From Isoetes taiwanensis (lineage: Eukaryota; Streptophyta; Lycopodiopsida; Isoetales; Isoetaceae), in contig JAJEKV010000052.1 of assembly GCA_021234155.1 (NCBI GenBank), positions 6,681,358 to 6,745,357 of the forward strand: 64,000 nt of DNA, given 5' to 3'. Shown one piece after another: positions 22,975 through 33,994 of this stretch (positions within the stretch are counted from its first letter, which is position 1; each line of letters starts with the position of its first letter). The position numbers and the translations under genes are program-made. Below the pieces are notes generated by a model. It made no database searches and was not told the DNA's origin. It saw only the letters and a list, made by a program, of their open reading frames with translations.

Positions 22975-23698
22975 ATTATGGATATGTCGGATATCGCGGA
23001 GCAGGAGCTACATTTGAATGCGCGCTTTGCTGCCTCTCTGTGGTATGCGCCCACTCTTGCAAAGCCCAAAACAGAGCACTACTACACACAGGTCAATCCG
23101 TCGCTTGAACACGGCCCCCACCAGTATTTGAAGGCACACATCTCCACCAAGAAACGAAGAGCTATAGCTGCAATAAGGACAGGGTCCCACCATCTCAGAA
23201 TTGAGACAGGCCGCTGGGGTACGGATGGAGGGCAGGGAATCCCCCGGCATGAGAGATTATGCCAGTGTTGTCACATGCAGATAGTAGAAGATGAACACCA
23301 TGCTCTACAGGAATGCCCAGCATATGCACACATCCGAGCAGCTCATGCCGATCTCAGATGCTCTGAGATAGCAATTCATCAACGGCTGGCTTCGCCAATG
23401 GTGGCACGTCTTGCATCCTACATTCTGCAAGTCTCCACCGTCAGGGAGTCCCTCACAGCACAGTGAATTTGAGCGCCCAAATAGGGCCTCTCAACGCCTA
23501 CTACAAGGGTTTTTCCTCCCACATGGGGGGTTTTTTCATCCCAGTGGTAGAGACACATTGTACAGGGTTTCTGTGGTTTTCTTTTGTGTTTGGAAACTTT
23601 CCACTATATTGTAAAACCGTCTCATAGGCCAGTTGGCCTCCGTGGACGTTAAAATATACTTCCTTCCTTCCTTCCTTCCTTCCTTCCTTCCTTCCTTC
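22975..23698 (+). mobile_element. 5'-truncated LINE with intact C-terminal frame and (TTCC)n tail
   Basis: Inserted into copy 1 of the duplicated segment. Copy 2 shows the empty site (GCCTGCTCTGTAAC near 32219). It contains the last 162 codons of the LINE protein, the 3' UTR module (23507-23543), the block TCCGTGGACGTTAAAATA, and a nine-unit TTCC tail (23660-23698). Almost no target duplication is visible. It is closely related to the long LINE at 2.3-7.4 kb but much less decayed. Confidence 0.93.
22978..23466 (+). pseudogene. C-terminal end of LINE polyprotein with Cys/His motif
   Basis: 162 codons without a break, ending at a TGA. Residues 25-70 (TLAKPKTEHYYTQVNP, LEHGPHQYLKAHIS, KKRRAIAAIR) match the long LINE at 6790-6930. 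Residues 95-113 form the motif C-x-C-C, then EDEHHALQEC, a C-terminal zinc-finger-like signature shared with LINE proteins from several phyla. It probably binds nucleic acid next to the RT. Cut off at its 5' side by truncation during insertion. It is not a host gene. Confidence 0.85.
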
Positions 23699-23812
23699 TG
23701 TAACTGGCATATGCATGTTGACAAGAATTTTCATATTATAATAATAGTTTTCCATAGATGCATCCAGGCAATAGCAATAATGCTATTAAGGGTACTTAAT
23801 AGTGCTAGTTTC
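23698..23812. repeat. Duplicated segment, copy 1, continued
   Basis: Resumes the match to copy 2 (32222-32340) after the LINE tail with TGTAACTGGCAT. It ends in the 13-bp sequence TAGTGCTAGTTTC that is repeated (12 of 13) at 30928-30940 on the other side of the 7.1-kb insertion. Confidence 0.85.
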
Positions 23813-23836
23813 TTTTATCCTTCAAAAAAGAAAAAT

Positions 23837-23994
23837 AATGCCACGGTTCTATTGCGACAGCAATAGAACCGACATTCCTTGGATGGGGACGTCCCTTTGT
23901 CATTTCTCTTATTTATTCAGCCTCTCTTCATTGTTCTATCATCGGCGTTCTCTTGAGCTTGGAGTTTCTCCTTCTTCTCTATCCTATCAGTTTC
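23837..23994 (+). repeat. Repeat A, copy 1 (158 bp)
   Basis: Begins AATGCCACGGTTCTATTGC and ends CCTATCAGTTTC. By eye it is identical to 29974-30131. It includes a 12-bp-stem hairpin at 23844-23871. Confidence 0.95.
23844..23871. other. Perfect hairpin at unit start
   Basis: The arms CGGTTCTATTGC and GCAATAGAACCG pair perfectly around the loop GACA. The same structure is at 29981-30008. Its place at the head of both units suggests a role in the element, such as RNA end structure or a protein-binding site. Confidence 0.9.
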
Positions 23995-26900
23995 ATCCTC
24001 CCCCATTTTCATCCATCCTTATTCTAGCTTTTTTGTTGCCGTTTCATCTCTACCTAGCTCCAAAACCCTGTGTTTTTGCTCTAGCGGTTTGCCTTCAAAG
24101 ATTTTTTTGTGTGGCACGGATGATTACATCCAAGGAATTGGATCTAAGACCCCACCGTTTTGCATCCGAGGATTTTCCATACAGGTTTGGGCTCCAGGTC
24201 AGTTGGGGTTGGTGAGCAAGATTCATCGTGGTCGGTTAGTTTTTCTGATTTTTTCTAACATTTGATATTTGATAGTTGTGCCTAGTGCTTCTGAATCGCT
24301 TTATCCTGAACTGACTCCTTCGAGTTTTCCTTGGTTTTCTCTTGTCCGATGCCTCAGAAGGATTTGCCTGCCGCTAGGAATCGATCTTACAGTTTCCTTG
24401 CTCTGATTTCTGGATTTGTTCCACAGCCTAGACCGGCCGTTCTTTTTCTCTGGTCGGATATGTTTCTTCCAGTTGTTATCCGCCCAGATCGGTTCTCTAA
24501 TCCTTTTTCCAGATTTATGCCCTAACTGTGGCCCGTTCAGTGAAGGAGAGCGGCAGTGGATCGACATCTACAGCAAGCTGGGGTTTGCCCTTTGGCTTTT
24601 TTCTTTTCTTGACAGATCGAGGTCCCACACAATCCAGAATGTGGTTTCTCCTGTTGAGCTGCTTCTAATAAGCTGTCTGTGCCTTTCTACTTTGTGCCTT
24701 TCTACTTTCCTGCATTGTTGTTGCTAACTTATGAGTTTCTTTGAGTTTTTTAGCAACTCAGATGAGGTCTTCGGTGGTTCTGGCCCGTTTTTCAGCTGGT
24801 GTTTCGGATGCTTCTCTTCTAATATAACTCTGAGATTGAGTCCCAGTGTGCTGTGGGCGATTGAGAAAGAAGGATCGACAGTGGCACAATTTCTAACTAG
24901 ATCGGCGAGTCTGGAGCATGATGGATGGCATATGATACACCAGTGCAGAGCCCGATCTGCATATGCTGCTTGGATATCCATGGAGTGCAACTGAGTTGCC
25001 CCTTATGAAAAATCATCCGCAGGTTAGTAATGTTCGTTTGCATCTATAAATTCCTGTTTTGCATCTATAAGTTCCATGAATGGCAGCCAAGTGGCCTTCC
25101 TATGTAAAATCCTCAGCGGATTAGCAGGTTAGTGATGTTCTTTTGCGTCTATATTGATGTTAGTTGCATCTGTGCACATTTTTTCCATTGTTTGCTGAAG
25201 TCCAATCTCTGTTTATGGTTATACTTATGAATTATTTGTAATGTTGTTGCCCATTCATTAGCTGGATATGTATGCTGCTGTTAAAGCTTTAATCATATAT
25301 GAGCTGCATATATGAGGCCCAATTTTGATAGATATTAACATTTCTGAGAATTTTAAATGGTTTTATAAATCATTCTATTGGTCTGTATCGCCCATGCATA
25401 TAGTTTTTTGTTCTGAGTTCTTCATATTTTTTGGACGGGTTGAAGGTGGTGGTTTCCTGTAAAGTTTGCTTTCTGCATTGCCACAACTATTAGCTTTGTG
25501 TTTTTTGGAGTTGGATCGGCATCATGTTTGATCTTACGTTACAGGTGCATACATTGGTTTGGTTTTTTCTTTTCTATATGGTTTAGCTTTGTCCACCAAC
25601 CATGTCTTGGTCTATCGCTTTCAATCGGATCCTTTAAATCTGTGGCGTTTTAATTCAGTCAGGGCTTGCTTCTCTCTTTAGTCCCTTTTAAGATTACATT
25701 TGTAGCTCGAGGAGCATCGAAGTTCTAATTGGTTGCCGTAAAGGTAATGCATTGCGGTTTTTTTGCATGGACTTATCATCGATTTGGTAAAATAGTGGCT
25801 TTTACTTTTGTGACGTGCACCCACTCATAATTTGTCCTGTATGTCGTTTCATTCTATTCCTGCCACCGTGCCTTTTATTTTAGTTAGTTTTTTATTGCAA
25901 TCCGGCCACCACTAACTTGAGTTGGACGGTATTAGCATAGCATCTTTATTTTTTCATACCTTATCAAAGCGCATCGTATCTCTCATAAAATCGAGCTTGT
26001 TCTTTATGAACTTGGCTATTTTTGCACATTTGTCTTTTTGATGTGACTTTAAATGCACGCGTCTTTAGGTCTTTATCATTTTGCTTGCATATCCTTTTTA
26101 TGGCCTTAAATGTTCAACGTATTATCAATTTGCATCTTACTCTTTTATCCATGAAGGATGTTTTAGGGGCAAGGTTGTCGATGGGAGCAGCCGGTGCGCT
26201 CACGGTCATTTGGTTGCTCAGTTGCGGGCCTTCAGACCAATTGTAGCACCCTTGATATTGGGGTGGCCACCTTTTCTCCCATTTTTACTTTTTAAACTAT
26301 GGCCGTCTATTTTAACATGCCCGTTTTGTCCCTCTATGTTTGCAATTGACACGTGTTGTTTGGCTCTAGATTCGAATGTTCCAATCAAGATGCCAACTCC
26401 GTGAGTTCTGATGATGGGTATCAAAATTTTTGGTTCCGGTGGTTGTTATTCGATACGGTACATTGACCACATTGGTTCTCTTGCTGCCATGGCCCTGTTG
26501 TTGGTCCATTATTTCAGTAAGAAATTAGTATTATTTTTTGAGCTCCTTAATCGTTTGCATTCTTTCTCTATAATACGTTTTGCCATTGTTCTTGCATGAA
26601 ATTGATCTTTATATTCTCTTGGGCATATTTGGTCTTTACACATGCACCACATATATGGGAGCGTTTCCTTTTTTATTTTTTTGGGGCTTGCATTCAGGTG
26701 TGTGGTACATCTTTGTCTCATTTGAGCATTGGCCCATATTAGACGTCGTTCCAATCATCACACATGTTAGTTCCGTTGATGTTCTCATAAATTTGTTGGT
26801 CTATTTCTTGCATTCTTGGTCATTAGAGTTTGGATGCATGGGCCTTTTGATTTTTAGTGGTGTAGTCATGCTCCGTCCCTATTGTGGTTTTTGGATTATG

Positions 26901-29900
26901 ATAACATTGAGAATCATTTTTTATGATGGGGGTGTTTGATTTGATGGTCACATTTATTCGTTTTGTTAAAGTTACATGTTAGAGTTGTAGGGTGTTTTAT
27001 CGGGTGATTATGTCATACTTCCGGTGTCGTGACAGAGACGAGCCCATCTTAGCATGGTAAAGACATGATGATGGTCTTCTGAACGTAATGTCTATTTCTC
27101 CATTTCTCTATTTATATTGATCATGTCGGGTCTTATACGTTTCACCTAACTTCTCTTAGTCCTTTTTGCTCTCGATATCCTCTCATTTAAGTGGTTCGTT
27201 CTATACTCCCCTCATTCTGGGTGGCTCCATTTGACTTATAATGATGTTCAGTCGGGTCAGCATCTTTCTTGTTTCTTTCTCTGGTGGCTAGTTTCTATTG
27301 GCAGATATTAGTTCGCACTCCTTTTCATTCGTGTTGATGCTTTATTCCATTAGTTGCATCAACTTCCTCTCATCATTGTCTATCTCAGAATATCCATTGT
27401 TGATGTAGTACTCTTTAAGTTAGGTCTTTTCTGTCAATTATTCTTTGCCTCTAGCTTACTCCACTTTGTTGCTTGATATCATCATTTCTGTTAATTTAGA
27501 TTTCTATGAATTTGTTTGTTATATTGTCCATCCGTTCACTTCTGCGTTATTAGTCTTAGATTGGTTTTAGCCTCCTTTAGTCGGCTTTCCCAAGTTTCTT
27601 GTTTTCCCAAGTTCTTTGGGCCTTTATTTTCGGTATTCGTCGGTAGAACCGTTTTTTGCTCTATGATCTTGCTGGGCTTTGTTGGCATCTTCGTTTCTGT
27701 TGAACCACTTACTTTGCTTTTTCCATTGAGTTTTGCTACATTGCTCTATCCTGTTTCTACATTCTATGCTTTCGAATGCGAGTGGTTTATTTGCTTCTTA
27801 GTTTTTGGTACCCTTGGTGGGTCACTTCACCTATATCTATGCTTCATCCTTTTTTGAGTTGCTATATTGCCACGGCCCCTTTTTTGTCACAGAAAGTTCC
27901 TTTGGTCTCAGTCACTCCATTGTTTCCTATTAGCTCCGTTTACTCTTTTGTTTTCCGTCATTTCATTTGCTCCATTTGCATTGTACCATTGCCTTAAGCT
28001 AGTCCTTCAAACTCCATCGCCTTCTTTTCACTCTTTACCATGTTTTATATACTCTCTTTAGATTTTTGGTACCATGGGTTTCATTTTTCCATTTTCCTGC
28101 CTAGTTTTTTTTTCTTGCATTTGCTATCCCTATGCTTTTGTTACGTTTCCAACCCATTGTCTCTGTGGACTGATTGCTCAGTTTAGCCTGATTGCCTAAA
28201 ATTTTCCAGGATTTCTAATTTTCAAGTTTTATTTCCGGTGGTTCAAGTTTATCTATAGGTTTCTTTGTTTTTAGGCATTTTTACTTTTGTCATTTTAGGT
28301 ACTTCTTTCCTCCCCTTTTTATCCAGTTTGTATGTTTTTGTGTTTTTTGCTTTGATCCTTTGTTGCCTCCATTTTTAGATTGTTTCGCTTGCTCCATACG
28401 TCCTATTAGCCTTGTCTCGAACTTGTTTAGTCCATCCACTCGTCGTTGTTTCGTTAGTCTCAGTTTGTTTGCTAGTCCTGTCTGCTCATTCCATGGCGTG
28501 AGATTATATACTATCTATCTATATATTATTCTTGGTTTCCAAGTACTTTGTGCCTTTAGGTCCGTTGTTTCTCTATATATCACATGCCTTCTTGTTTGTC
28601 CCTTTTTTTTTTATTCGTACCCTATTTCTCCCATTTTACCTCTGTTTTGTTCTGTCAACTTTCAACCTATTGGTTTTTTGTGAACTTTCAAGTTTTTGCT
28701 TAGTTTATTTCTTTCTTGTTGCGTGACGTTATCTATCTATCATGCACATTGTCACCTGTGTTTGCTCCATTTTCTTGTTTGCCCTTTTTTGTTGATCCCT
28801 TTGGTCACTTCTGAGTTGTTGCATTGTCACCTTCTTCTTTTGTTGTCATAGTTTGGTATCAGTTGTTCCATGGTTTCCTATTTGTTTCATTTTTGCCTTT
28901 ATTTGACTCTTTACCATGTTTTTAGTTTAGCACCATGGGTCTTATTTTTTCCATTTTCCTGTCTAGTTCGCTTCTTATGTTTGATAACTCTATGGTTTTG
29001 TTACATTTTCTCCATTTTCTCTTTTTACGTTCTCTCCCTTGTCCCTTGGTCATATCTGCATTTTTTCATTTCCCCTATTCTTCGCCTCCTTTTTCTTATT
29101 TGCTTCTTTAATCTATTCTCTATTTTGCTTTGTTGCCCCCCGTTATTCTCTTCATTTTGTTCTTTCGACAGCATCATGTTTGCTTAGTCCTTTGTTTCAT
29201 GTTTAGTTCCTCCGTTTCTTTTTTGTCAGATCTCCCTCACCTTTTGTTTTGCCTGGGTTTTTTCCTTGGCTCTGATTATCTCGGTTACTCCTTAGCCTTG
29301 CTCAGCTTTTTGTTTGTCCCTTTTTCCTGTGTATTCTAGCCATCCTATTCTACCATTTTTCTCTGTTTGGCAATTTTGTTGACGTCTTTTTGCTCTTTTA
29401 GTTCCTTGTTGGTTCGTGTTTTATCCTTCCTTTTTGTTCCATGTATTCATTTGCTCCGTATTTTTCATTGTTTGTTCGTTACTGTTTCTTTTTCTCCGCC
29501 CACGTTTCCTGCTTTTCCTGCTGAGTTTTGTCCCCTTCCACCTTCTCCTCTTTTTCTTTTCCACTCTCTTTTATTCTGACCTTTTTACTTTGCTTCACTT
29601 GCCTGTTTTCTTAGTCGCCTTATTTCCCATGCCACTATTCGTTCTGGCTCCCACTTACTTGGCTCCTTTTCTACCGTTTTATGTTCTTCCTTTCTATGTG
29701 TTCTTCTTCACTCGTCTTTCCTCCCATCGGCTCTTTCGATATTCTGTCTGTTCTTGTGCCTTTGTTGTTGCCATTTTTAGGTCCATTTTGTTCTGCTGTC
29801 CCATCAGCCTTATCTGTGCATTCTTTTCTAGTGACCCTTGTAGACTCGTTTCTCCTTTCCTTATACTATATTTCTCTTTAGCTTCTCTTCTTTTCGGTAT

Positions 29901-29936
29901 CCATGCTGAGTAGTTTTTGAGTTTGTTCCTCTTCTA
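23995..29936 (+). other. 5.9-kb pyrimidine-rich noncoding body of unit 1
   Basis: Strongly strand-biased: the plus strand is T- and C-rich with hardly any A- or G-rich stretches, most extreme from 26.0 to 29.9 kb. The first 230 bp read like an unbiased leader that ends in TTGGTGAGCAAG, a plausible splice donor near 24212. Long plus-strand open frames rich in Phe, Leu, Ser and Cys are products of composition. Phrases such as TTGTTTGTCCCTTTTT recur irregularly (28590, 29310). No gene seen. Confidence 0.6.
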
Positions 29937-29972
29937 TCGGCCAGTATATGCCTATCATAGGACCCATCCTAG
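29937..29972 (+). repeat. Repeat B, copy 1 (36 bp)
   Basis: Starts TCGGCCAGTATATGCC and ends CATCCTAG. Identical to 30892-30927. It contains the small inverted repeats CCTAT/ATAGG and TAGGA/TCCTA near its end. One G separates it from the second A repeat. Confidence 0.95.
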
Positions 29973-29973
29973 G

Positions 29974-30131
29974 AATGCCACGGTTCTATTGCGACAGCAA
30001 TAGAACCGACATTCCTTGGATGGGGACGTCCCTTTGTCATTTCTCTTATTTATTCAGCCTCTCTTCATTGTTCTATCATCGGCGTTCTCTTGAGCTTGGA
30101 GTTTCTCCTTCTTCTCTATCCTATCAGTTTC
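29974..30131 (+). repeat. Repeat A, copy 2 (158 bp)
   Basis: Identical to 23837-23994. Starts unit 2. Confidence 0.95.
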
Positions 30132-30224
30132 CCTCACCCTCCCTCCCTTGGTGGATTGTCTGCACTTGATGGTGGCAATCGTTCCATTTGTTTCTATATT
30201 CTTTAAGTGCATTATTCATGTTTT

Positions 30225-30439
30225 CTCGGCGTGGCATAGTAGCCTCCGAGGCATGCTTATCGTTCTTTCTCGGCGTGGCGCTGTAGCCTCCGAGAGTACT
30301 TGTTATTTCATTTTTCTCGGCGTGGCGCTGTAGCCTCCGAGACAGCACTAATCGGTTGATTCCCGCGATGGTTTTCCGTGGATGGTTCCCGATTGGTCGG
30401 CTGTTGTTTCTTCCTCGGCGTGGCCCTGGAGCCTCCGAG
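30225..30439 (+). repeat. Four 26-nt hairpins with invariant stems and variable loops
   Basis: Copies at 30225-30250, 30269-30294, 30316-30341 and 30414-30439. Each has the outer stem CTCGG/CCGAG and inner stem GGC/GCC with a hexaloop. The internal loop (CGT opposite T) is constant too. All differences fall in the hexaloop: ATAGTA, GCTGTA, GCTGTA, CCTGGA. The DNA between copies is not conserved. Such a pattern is expected if stem structure matters. Function unknown. Confidence 0.93.
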
Positions 30440-30634
30440 TGCTATTATATTCTTGATTTTTGCACTTTGGCACAGGCTTATGCCTGAAGCTTCTAACTTT
30501 CTAACGGGTTATTCTCTTTTTTCAAATTCCATTGCAGGTCATTTTCTTGCAGTTCTTTCAGTTGTCAGCGCCATCATCTCGGTGAACGCATGCTAGCGGC
30601 ATTCTTCAAGAGTGTTGGCGATTGTTTCTCATTA

Positions 30635-30678
30635 GGGTTTTCCTCGAAAACCCGAAAGGGCGGGGTTTTTCATCCCGA
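30635..30678 (+). repeat. LINE-type 3' module in unit 2
   Basis: GGGTTTTC and GAAAACCC form an 8-bp stem around CTC, followed by GGGCGGGGTTTTTCATCCCG. The same module is found 70-125 bp before the tails of LINE copies in this window, but here no tail or GGACGTTAAAA block follows. Confidence 0.85.
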
Positions 30679-30891
30679 TGAGAAGCAGTCATCACATTTC
30701 CCACATTTTGTATGGACAATGCGGTGGATATATCATTTTTTATCTTGTATCCCTAGTTTTGTCATGCTCTCGATGATTGTCTAGTTTCGGAGCATGCAGA
30801 TTTCAAGTGTTTTTTCAAAAATTATACCCCGTTGGGGGATCAATTTGTACTCAACGATATTTACAAAGCTCAATGAGAACACCACTTCACT

Positions 30892-30927
30892 TCGGCCAGT
30901 ATATGCCTATCATAGGACCCATCCTAG
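30892..30927 (+). repeat. Repeat B, copy 2 (36 bp)
   Basis: Identical to 29937-29972. It ends the whole insertion, directly before the right target duplication. Confidence 0.95.
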
Positions 30928-30940
30928 TAATGCTAGTTTC

Positions 30941-31742
30941 CATACTTGAATAAAATCCACCAAGAATCCCACCATGTGAGACAGAGATGGATAACCTCAG
31001 AATTGTAAAGCATTCCACATTAGACAAATCAAACCACATGAAAACATTGCCAAATATATCTATAAGTTATCGAACATGGTAGCGTTTTTCAAATGATTTG
31101 CAAGGACAAAGCCAAGTGATCATTCGAGGGGTGAGCCAAAATACTAGCCTAAAAAAGCTACTTAAGATTGGCTGTCCTTCTGCCTACAACATAAGATATC
31201 TTATATATCACATTTCATAGATGGCATGAACTGAAATGCCATGAGAAATAGAATAGGCTAAGACCATGTTTTTGTAGACATTGCTATTCAATGGCAATGA
31301 CAGCCCCAGAACATGTAATCCCTCTGACATGTATATAGCTTAGGAGTGCAGAAAGGGTTTATACGCCAAGGCAGACTTCAGCGTACAGAGGTATTAACAT
31401 CATCAAGAAGCCTTGCCTAAAGCAAGTAACACAGCGCCACAAATCCAATCAGCTTCCATATATGGCCATATTCTAGTGAAGTTCCCAATAACCCACAATG
31501 AGAAGGATTGCCCTCTCCAGGCAACCCCAAAAGAAAGAATACTCAACATATATGTACATTGCGCACGTTTGTTTTGACCTTGTACAAGTAAAACATTTCC
31601 ATAAGATGAGTAAAATTTATGCCATAGCCTAATTCAAGGAAGGCCGCCCTTTTACTACAAGAGTGAGAAAACATACAAAAATATTTTGGAGCAAGAAGAA
31701 TCCACAAAGATCCTATATAAAACATCCATATTCCTAAAAACC
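30941..31742. other. Intergenic, continuation of duplicated segment then no feature
   Basis: The first 40 bp (TTCCATACTTGAATAAAATCC) continue the duplicated segment and match about 32330-32370. The rest is AT-rich with no gene, repeat or RNA recognised. Confidence 0.55.
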
Positions 31743-32370
31743 TTTTAGTCCATGTATGAAAAAGGAAAAGGAAGGTATGATTTTTGCACAATTAGTACTC
31801 TGGTACATATAGAGCAGAATGAGCCGGATCTACGAGCATAATATTATGAATCTATATAACATTTAAGTTCAAAGGATAAAAAAAGGGATTCTAACACAAT
31901 CTGCCAAATCTTGAACAATCTTCTACTATGAAAATGCTATGCTCTAACAACATATAGAAGCCATCCAAATAGCAACCTTAAATGGGTGCATTGTATTCTA
32001 TGATTGAGAGAGCACATCCACTAGCTTATGCTACAACTATAGCAATCACAAACATCCTCATCAATCGTTACCCAAATAATGCTTCTAAATATGCACATTC
32101 CCTACAAGAGGCAATAACAACAGTTCCAATAATAGTAGTAGACTGCAAACACCCTGTTGGATAAATGGTCCTTGCTCGGACATGCTTTGCAACTTTGACA
32201 TGGATGGTCCATGATATAGCCTGCTCTGTAACTGTCATACGCATGACAAGAATTTCCATATTCTGATAATAGTTTTCCATAGATGCATCTAGGCAATAGC
32301 AATAATGTGTTACGAGTACTTAATAATGCTAATTTCCATACCTGAATAAAAGCCATCAAGAATCCATAAC
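31743..32370. repeat. Duplicated anonymous segment, copy 2 (uninterrupted)
   Basis: Matches copy 1 (22539-22974, 23698-23812, 30928-30965) without the LINE and without the 7.1-kb insertion, so it preserves both empty target sites. It has an additional 85-bp stretch (about 31990-32075). No coding potential was recognised. Confidence 0.88.
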
Positions 32371-32681
32371 ATAAATTCTGTTTCCACAAGGCTTTCTAAT
32401 GAGCATCACTCCAGATGGAATCACGTCTTCATAAAGCAAACAGGCAAAAAAGGAATAATGAGATGCTTGTAAAATTTACGAACAAAAGACTCAGGTGCAA
32501 TGTTCCAAATCTTTCAGTTCCGCAAGTCGACTATTCTCAAGAGGTGAGACTGAAAAAGATTGTAGGAGATGTTAAAACACCCTTTCCACAGAACCCTCAA
32601 AGTGTTTTGTCTTCTACAGACAATATAAGAGGAGAAGGATGCAAGAATATCATATCTTGTAAATATGCAATAAAATCAAGT

Positions 32682-32912
32682 TCAGATGTATCTAAAAGAA
32701 GAACCCTCACTCCAAAATATCATGTCTATTATACCTAAATGTGACAATAGTTCATGCAAGGAACTGGTCCAAGGGAGACCTTGGCAATAATTTGCAGACA
32801 TAGTACAGATCATTGTATTGCATTCTTTGGTAAAAACATAGAGAGCATCCTCCACTTGTATTTTGAGTATATGCTGCAATTCTAGCAGCATAAGACGAAC
32901 ATTGTTTATCAA
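32682..32912 (-). pseudogene. Unknown protein fragment in left arm
   Basis: The minus-strand reading includes VEDALYVFTKECNTMI, then LPWTSSLHELLSHL and IIDMIFW. The right arm encodes the corresponding peptide on the plus strand at 35919-36116 with about 80 percent identity by eye. Conservation of the frame in both arms suggests it derives from a real protein. I do not recognise the family. Confidence 0.45.
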
Positions 32913-33994
32913 TATTTTCTCAGATAGTGCTTTTAGATCTCAACATTTTTCACATATTACAATATTAGCAGTTGTATCAGGCTGCAAGGATCCCGCTGGA
33001 TTTCAAGTGCCAACATAGCAGCCATGCATTGAAAATGTCATGGACAGTCCAAATTAAGTATGTAGCCATGAAACTTGCCAAATACAGAAACACAATGGTT
33101 TAGAGACATCATCTCAGAAGATCAGGTATTCATATGGTATCAGGTAGACATTTCAGTTATCATCTAAACATGACATATTTAATAAAATTTGGACTTATTC
33201 AAATCTAGTAGATATACTTCAAAGATGTCATGATAAGACTATATGTATGTTTTAACTTATTGATTTTAATAAACTGTTCAATTCACCATTTGATCAAAAG
33301 TTATGATGGTTACTATAGTATAAAATTGCTTTCTCTAAATGTTCACTTTAATCTATTTAAAACTAAATTTACATCTAAGATAAATGAGGAAGAAAGTTTT
33401 AGATTGAAATAATTTAAAAGATTATGTTTATATCTTAATAAGAAAAAAAATATATTACTGAATAATTTTGATATATTTTATTTCTTCAATAATAAATTGT
33501 TCAATAGCTATTATTAAAACATTGACTTTATTATTAATTTCAATCTAGAACTTTATTCTTAATTTCTCATACTAGTTTTTAAGTCAATTTCTTATCAACC
33601 CATTAGATCTCAGATAGAAATTATAATGATTGCCAAATTTTAGATTTGGTAAATCACCGAAAGTTAAATATTTATATTTTTGAAATGTTTAATTTTAAAT
33701 AGATTCAATAGTTCAGAAAGCAATTTTATTTTTTGATAACCATTATAGTTTTAATTTAAAGATAAACTTATATAATTAAAACTTATAAAATAACAATCAA
33801 GAAGAATTAAACAATACATATATTCTTATAAATTGAATTGCTATCTATTAAATCTGAATAAGTCCGAGTTTTGTTGAATATTAGAGATATGAGTGATCGC
33901 CAGGTCAATCTCATCCTTGAGGAAATAAGCCAGCGTACTAAATCATCAGAGCTATCAGCTTCCAACAGTGCATCGAAATACTTGTACTTGTGCT

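Larger units (their letters stand above)
23813..30927 (+). mobile_element. 7.1-kb insertion with A-B-A-B repeat layout
   Basis: Unclassified insertion. The flanks TAGTGCTAGTTTC (23800-23812) and TAATGCTAGTTTC (30928-30940) look like a 13-bp target duplication, and copy 2 near 32322-32334 shows the empty site. Inside are two head-to-tail units. Unit 1 (23837-29972) and unit 2 (29974-30927) begin with the same 158 bp and end with the same 36 bp but differ between. Unit 1 is filled with pyrimidine-rich DNA. Unit 2 carries four small hairpins and the LINE-type 3' module. No protein-coding region was recognised. A variable-length target duplication points to target-primed retroposition, and tandem partial units recall Penelope-like elements, both unproven. 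Confidence 0.6.

Noticed and set aside
23844-23871. Hammerhead, twister or HDV-like ribozyme at the unit head
   Set aside because: A perfect hairpin is present, but the conserved core bases of those ribozymes were not found by eye.
26000-29930. Many plus-strand open frames of 60-165 codons
   Set aside because: All are Phe/Leu/Ser/Cys-rich products of the pyrimidine bias, with no motifs.
29937-30927. The 36-bp B repeats as a target-site duplication of unit 2
   Set aside because: They end both units, and the real target duplication (13 bp) lies outside the whole insertion.
30892-30927. CTAG end as a Helitron 3' terminus
   Set aside because: The hairpin is not at the usual distance, the 5' end does not start TC, no Rep/helicase is present, and a 13-bp duplication argues against it.
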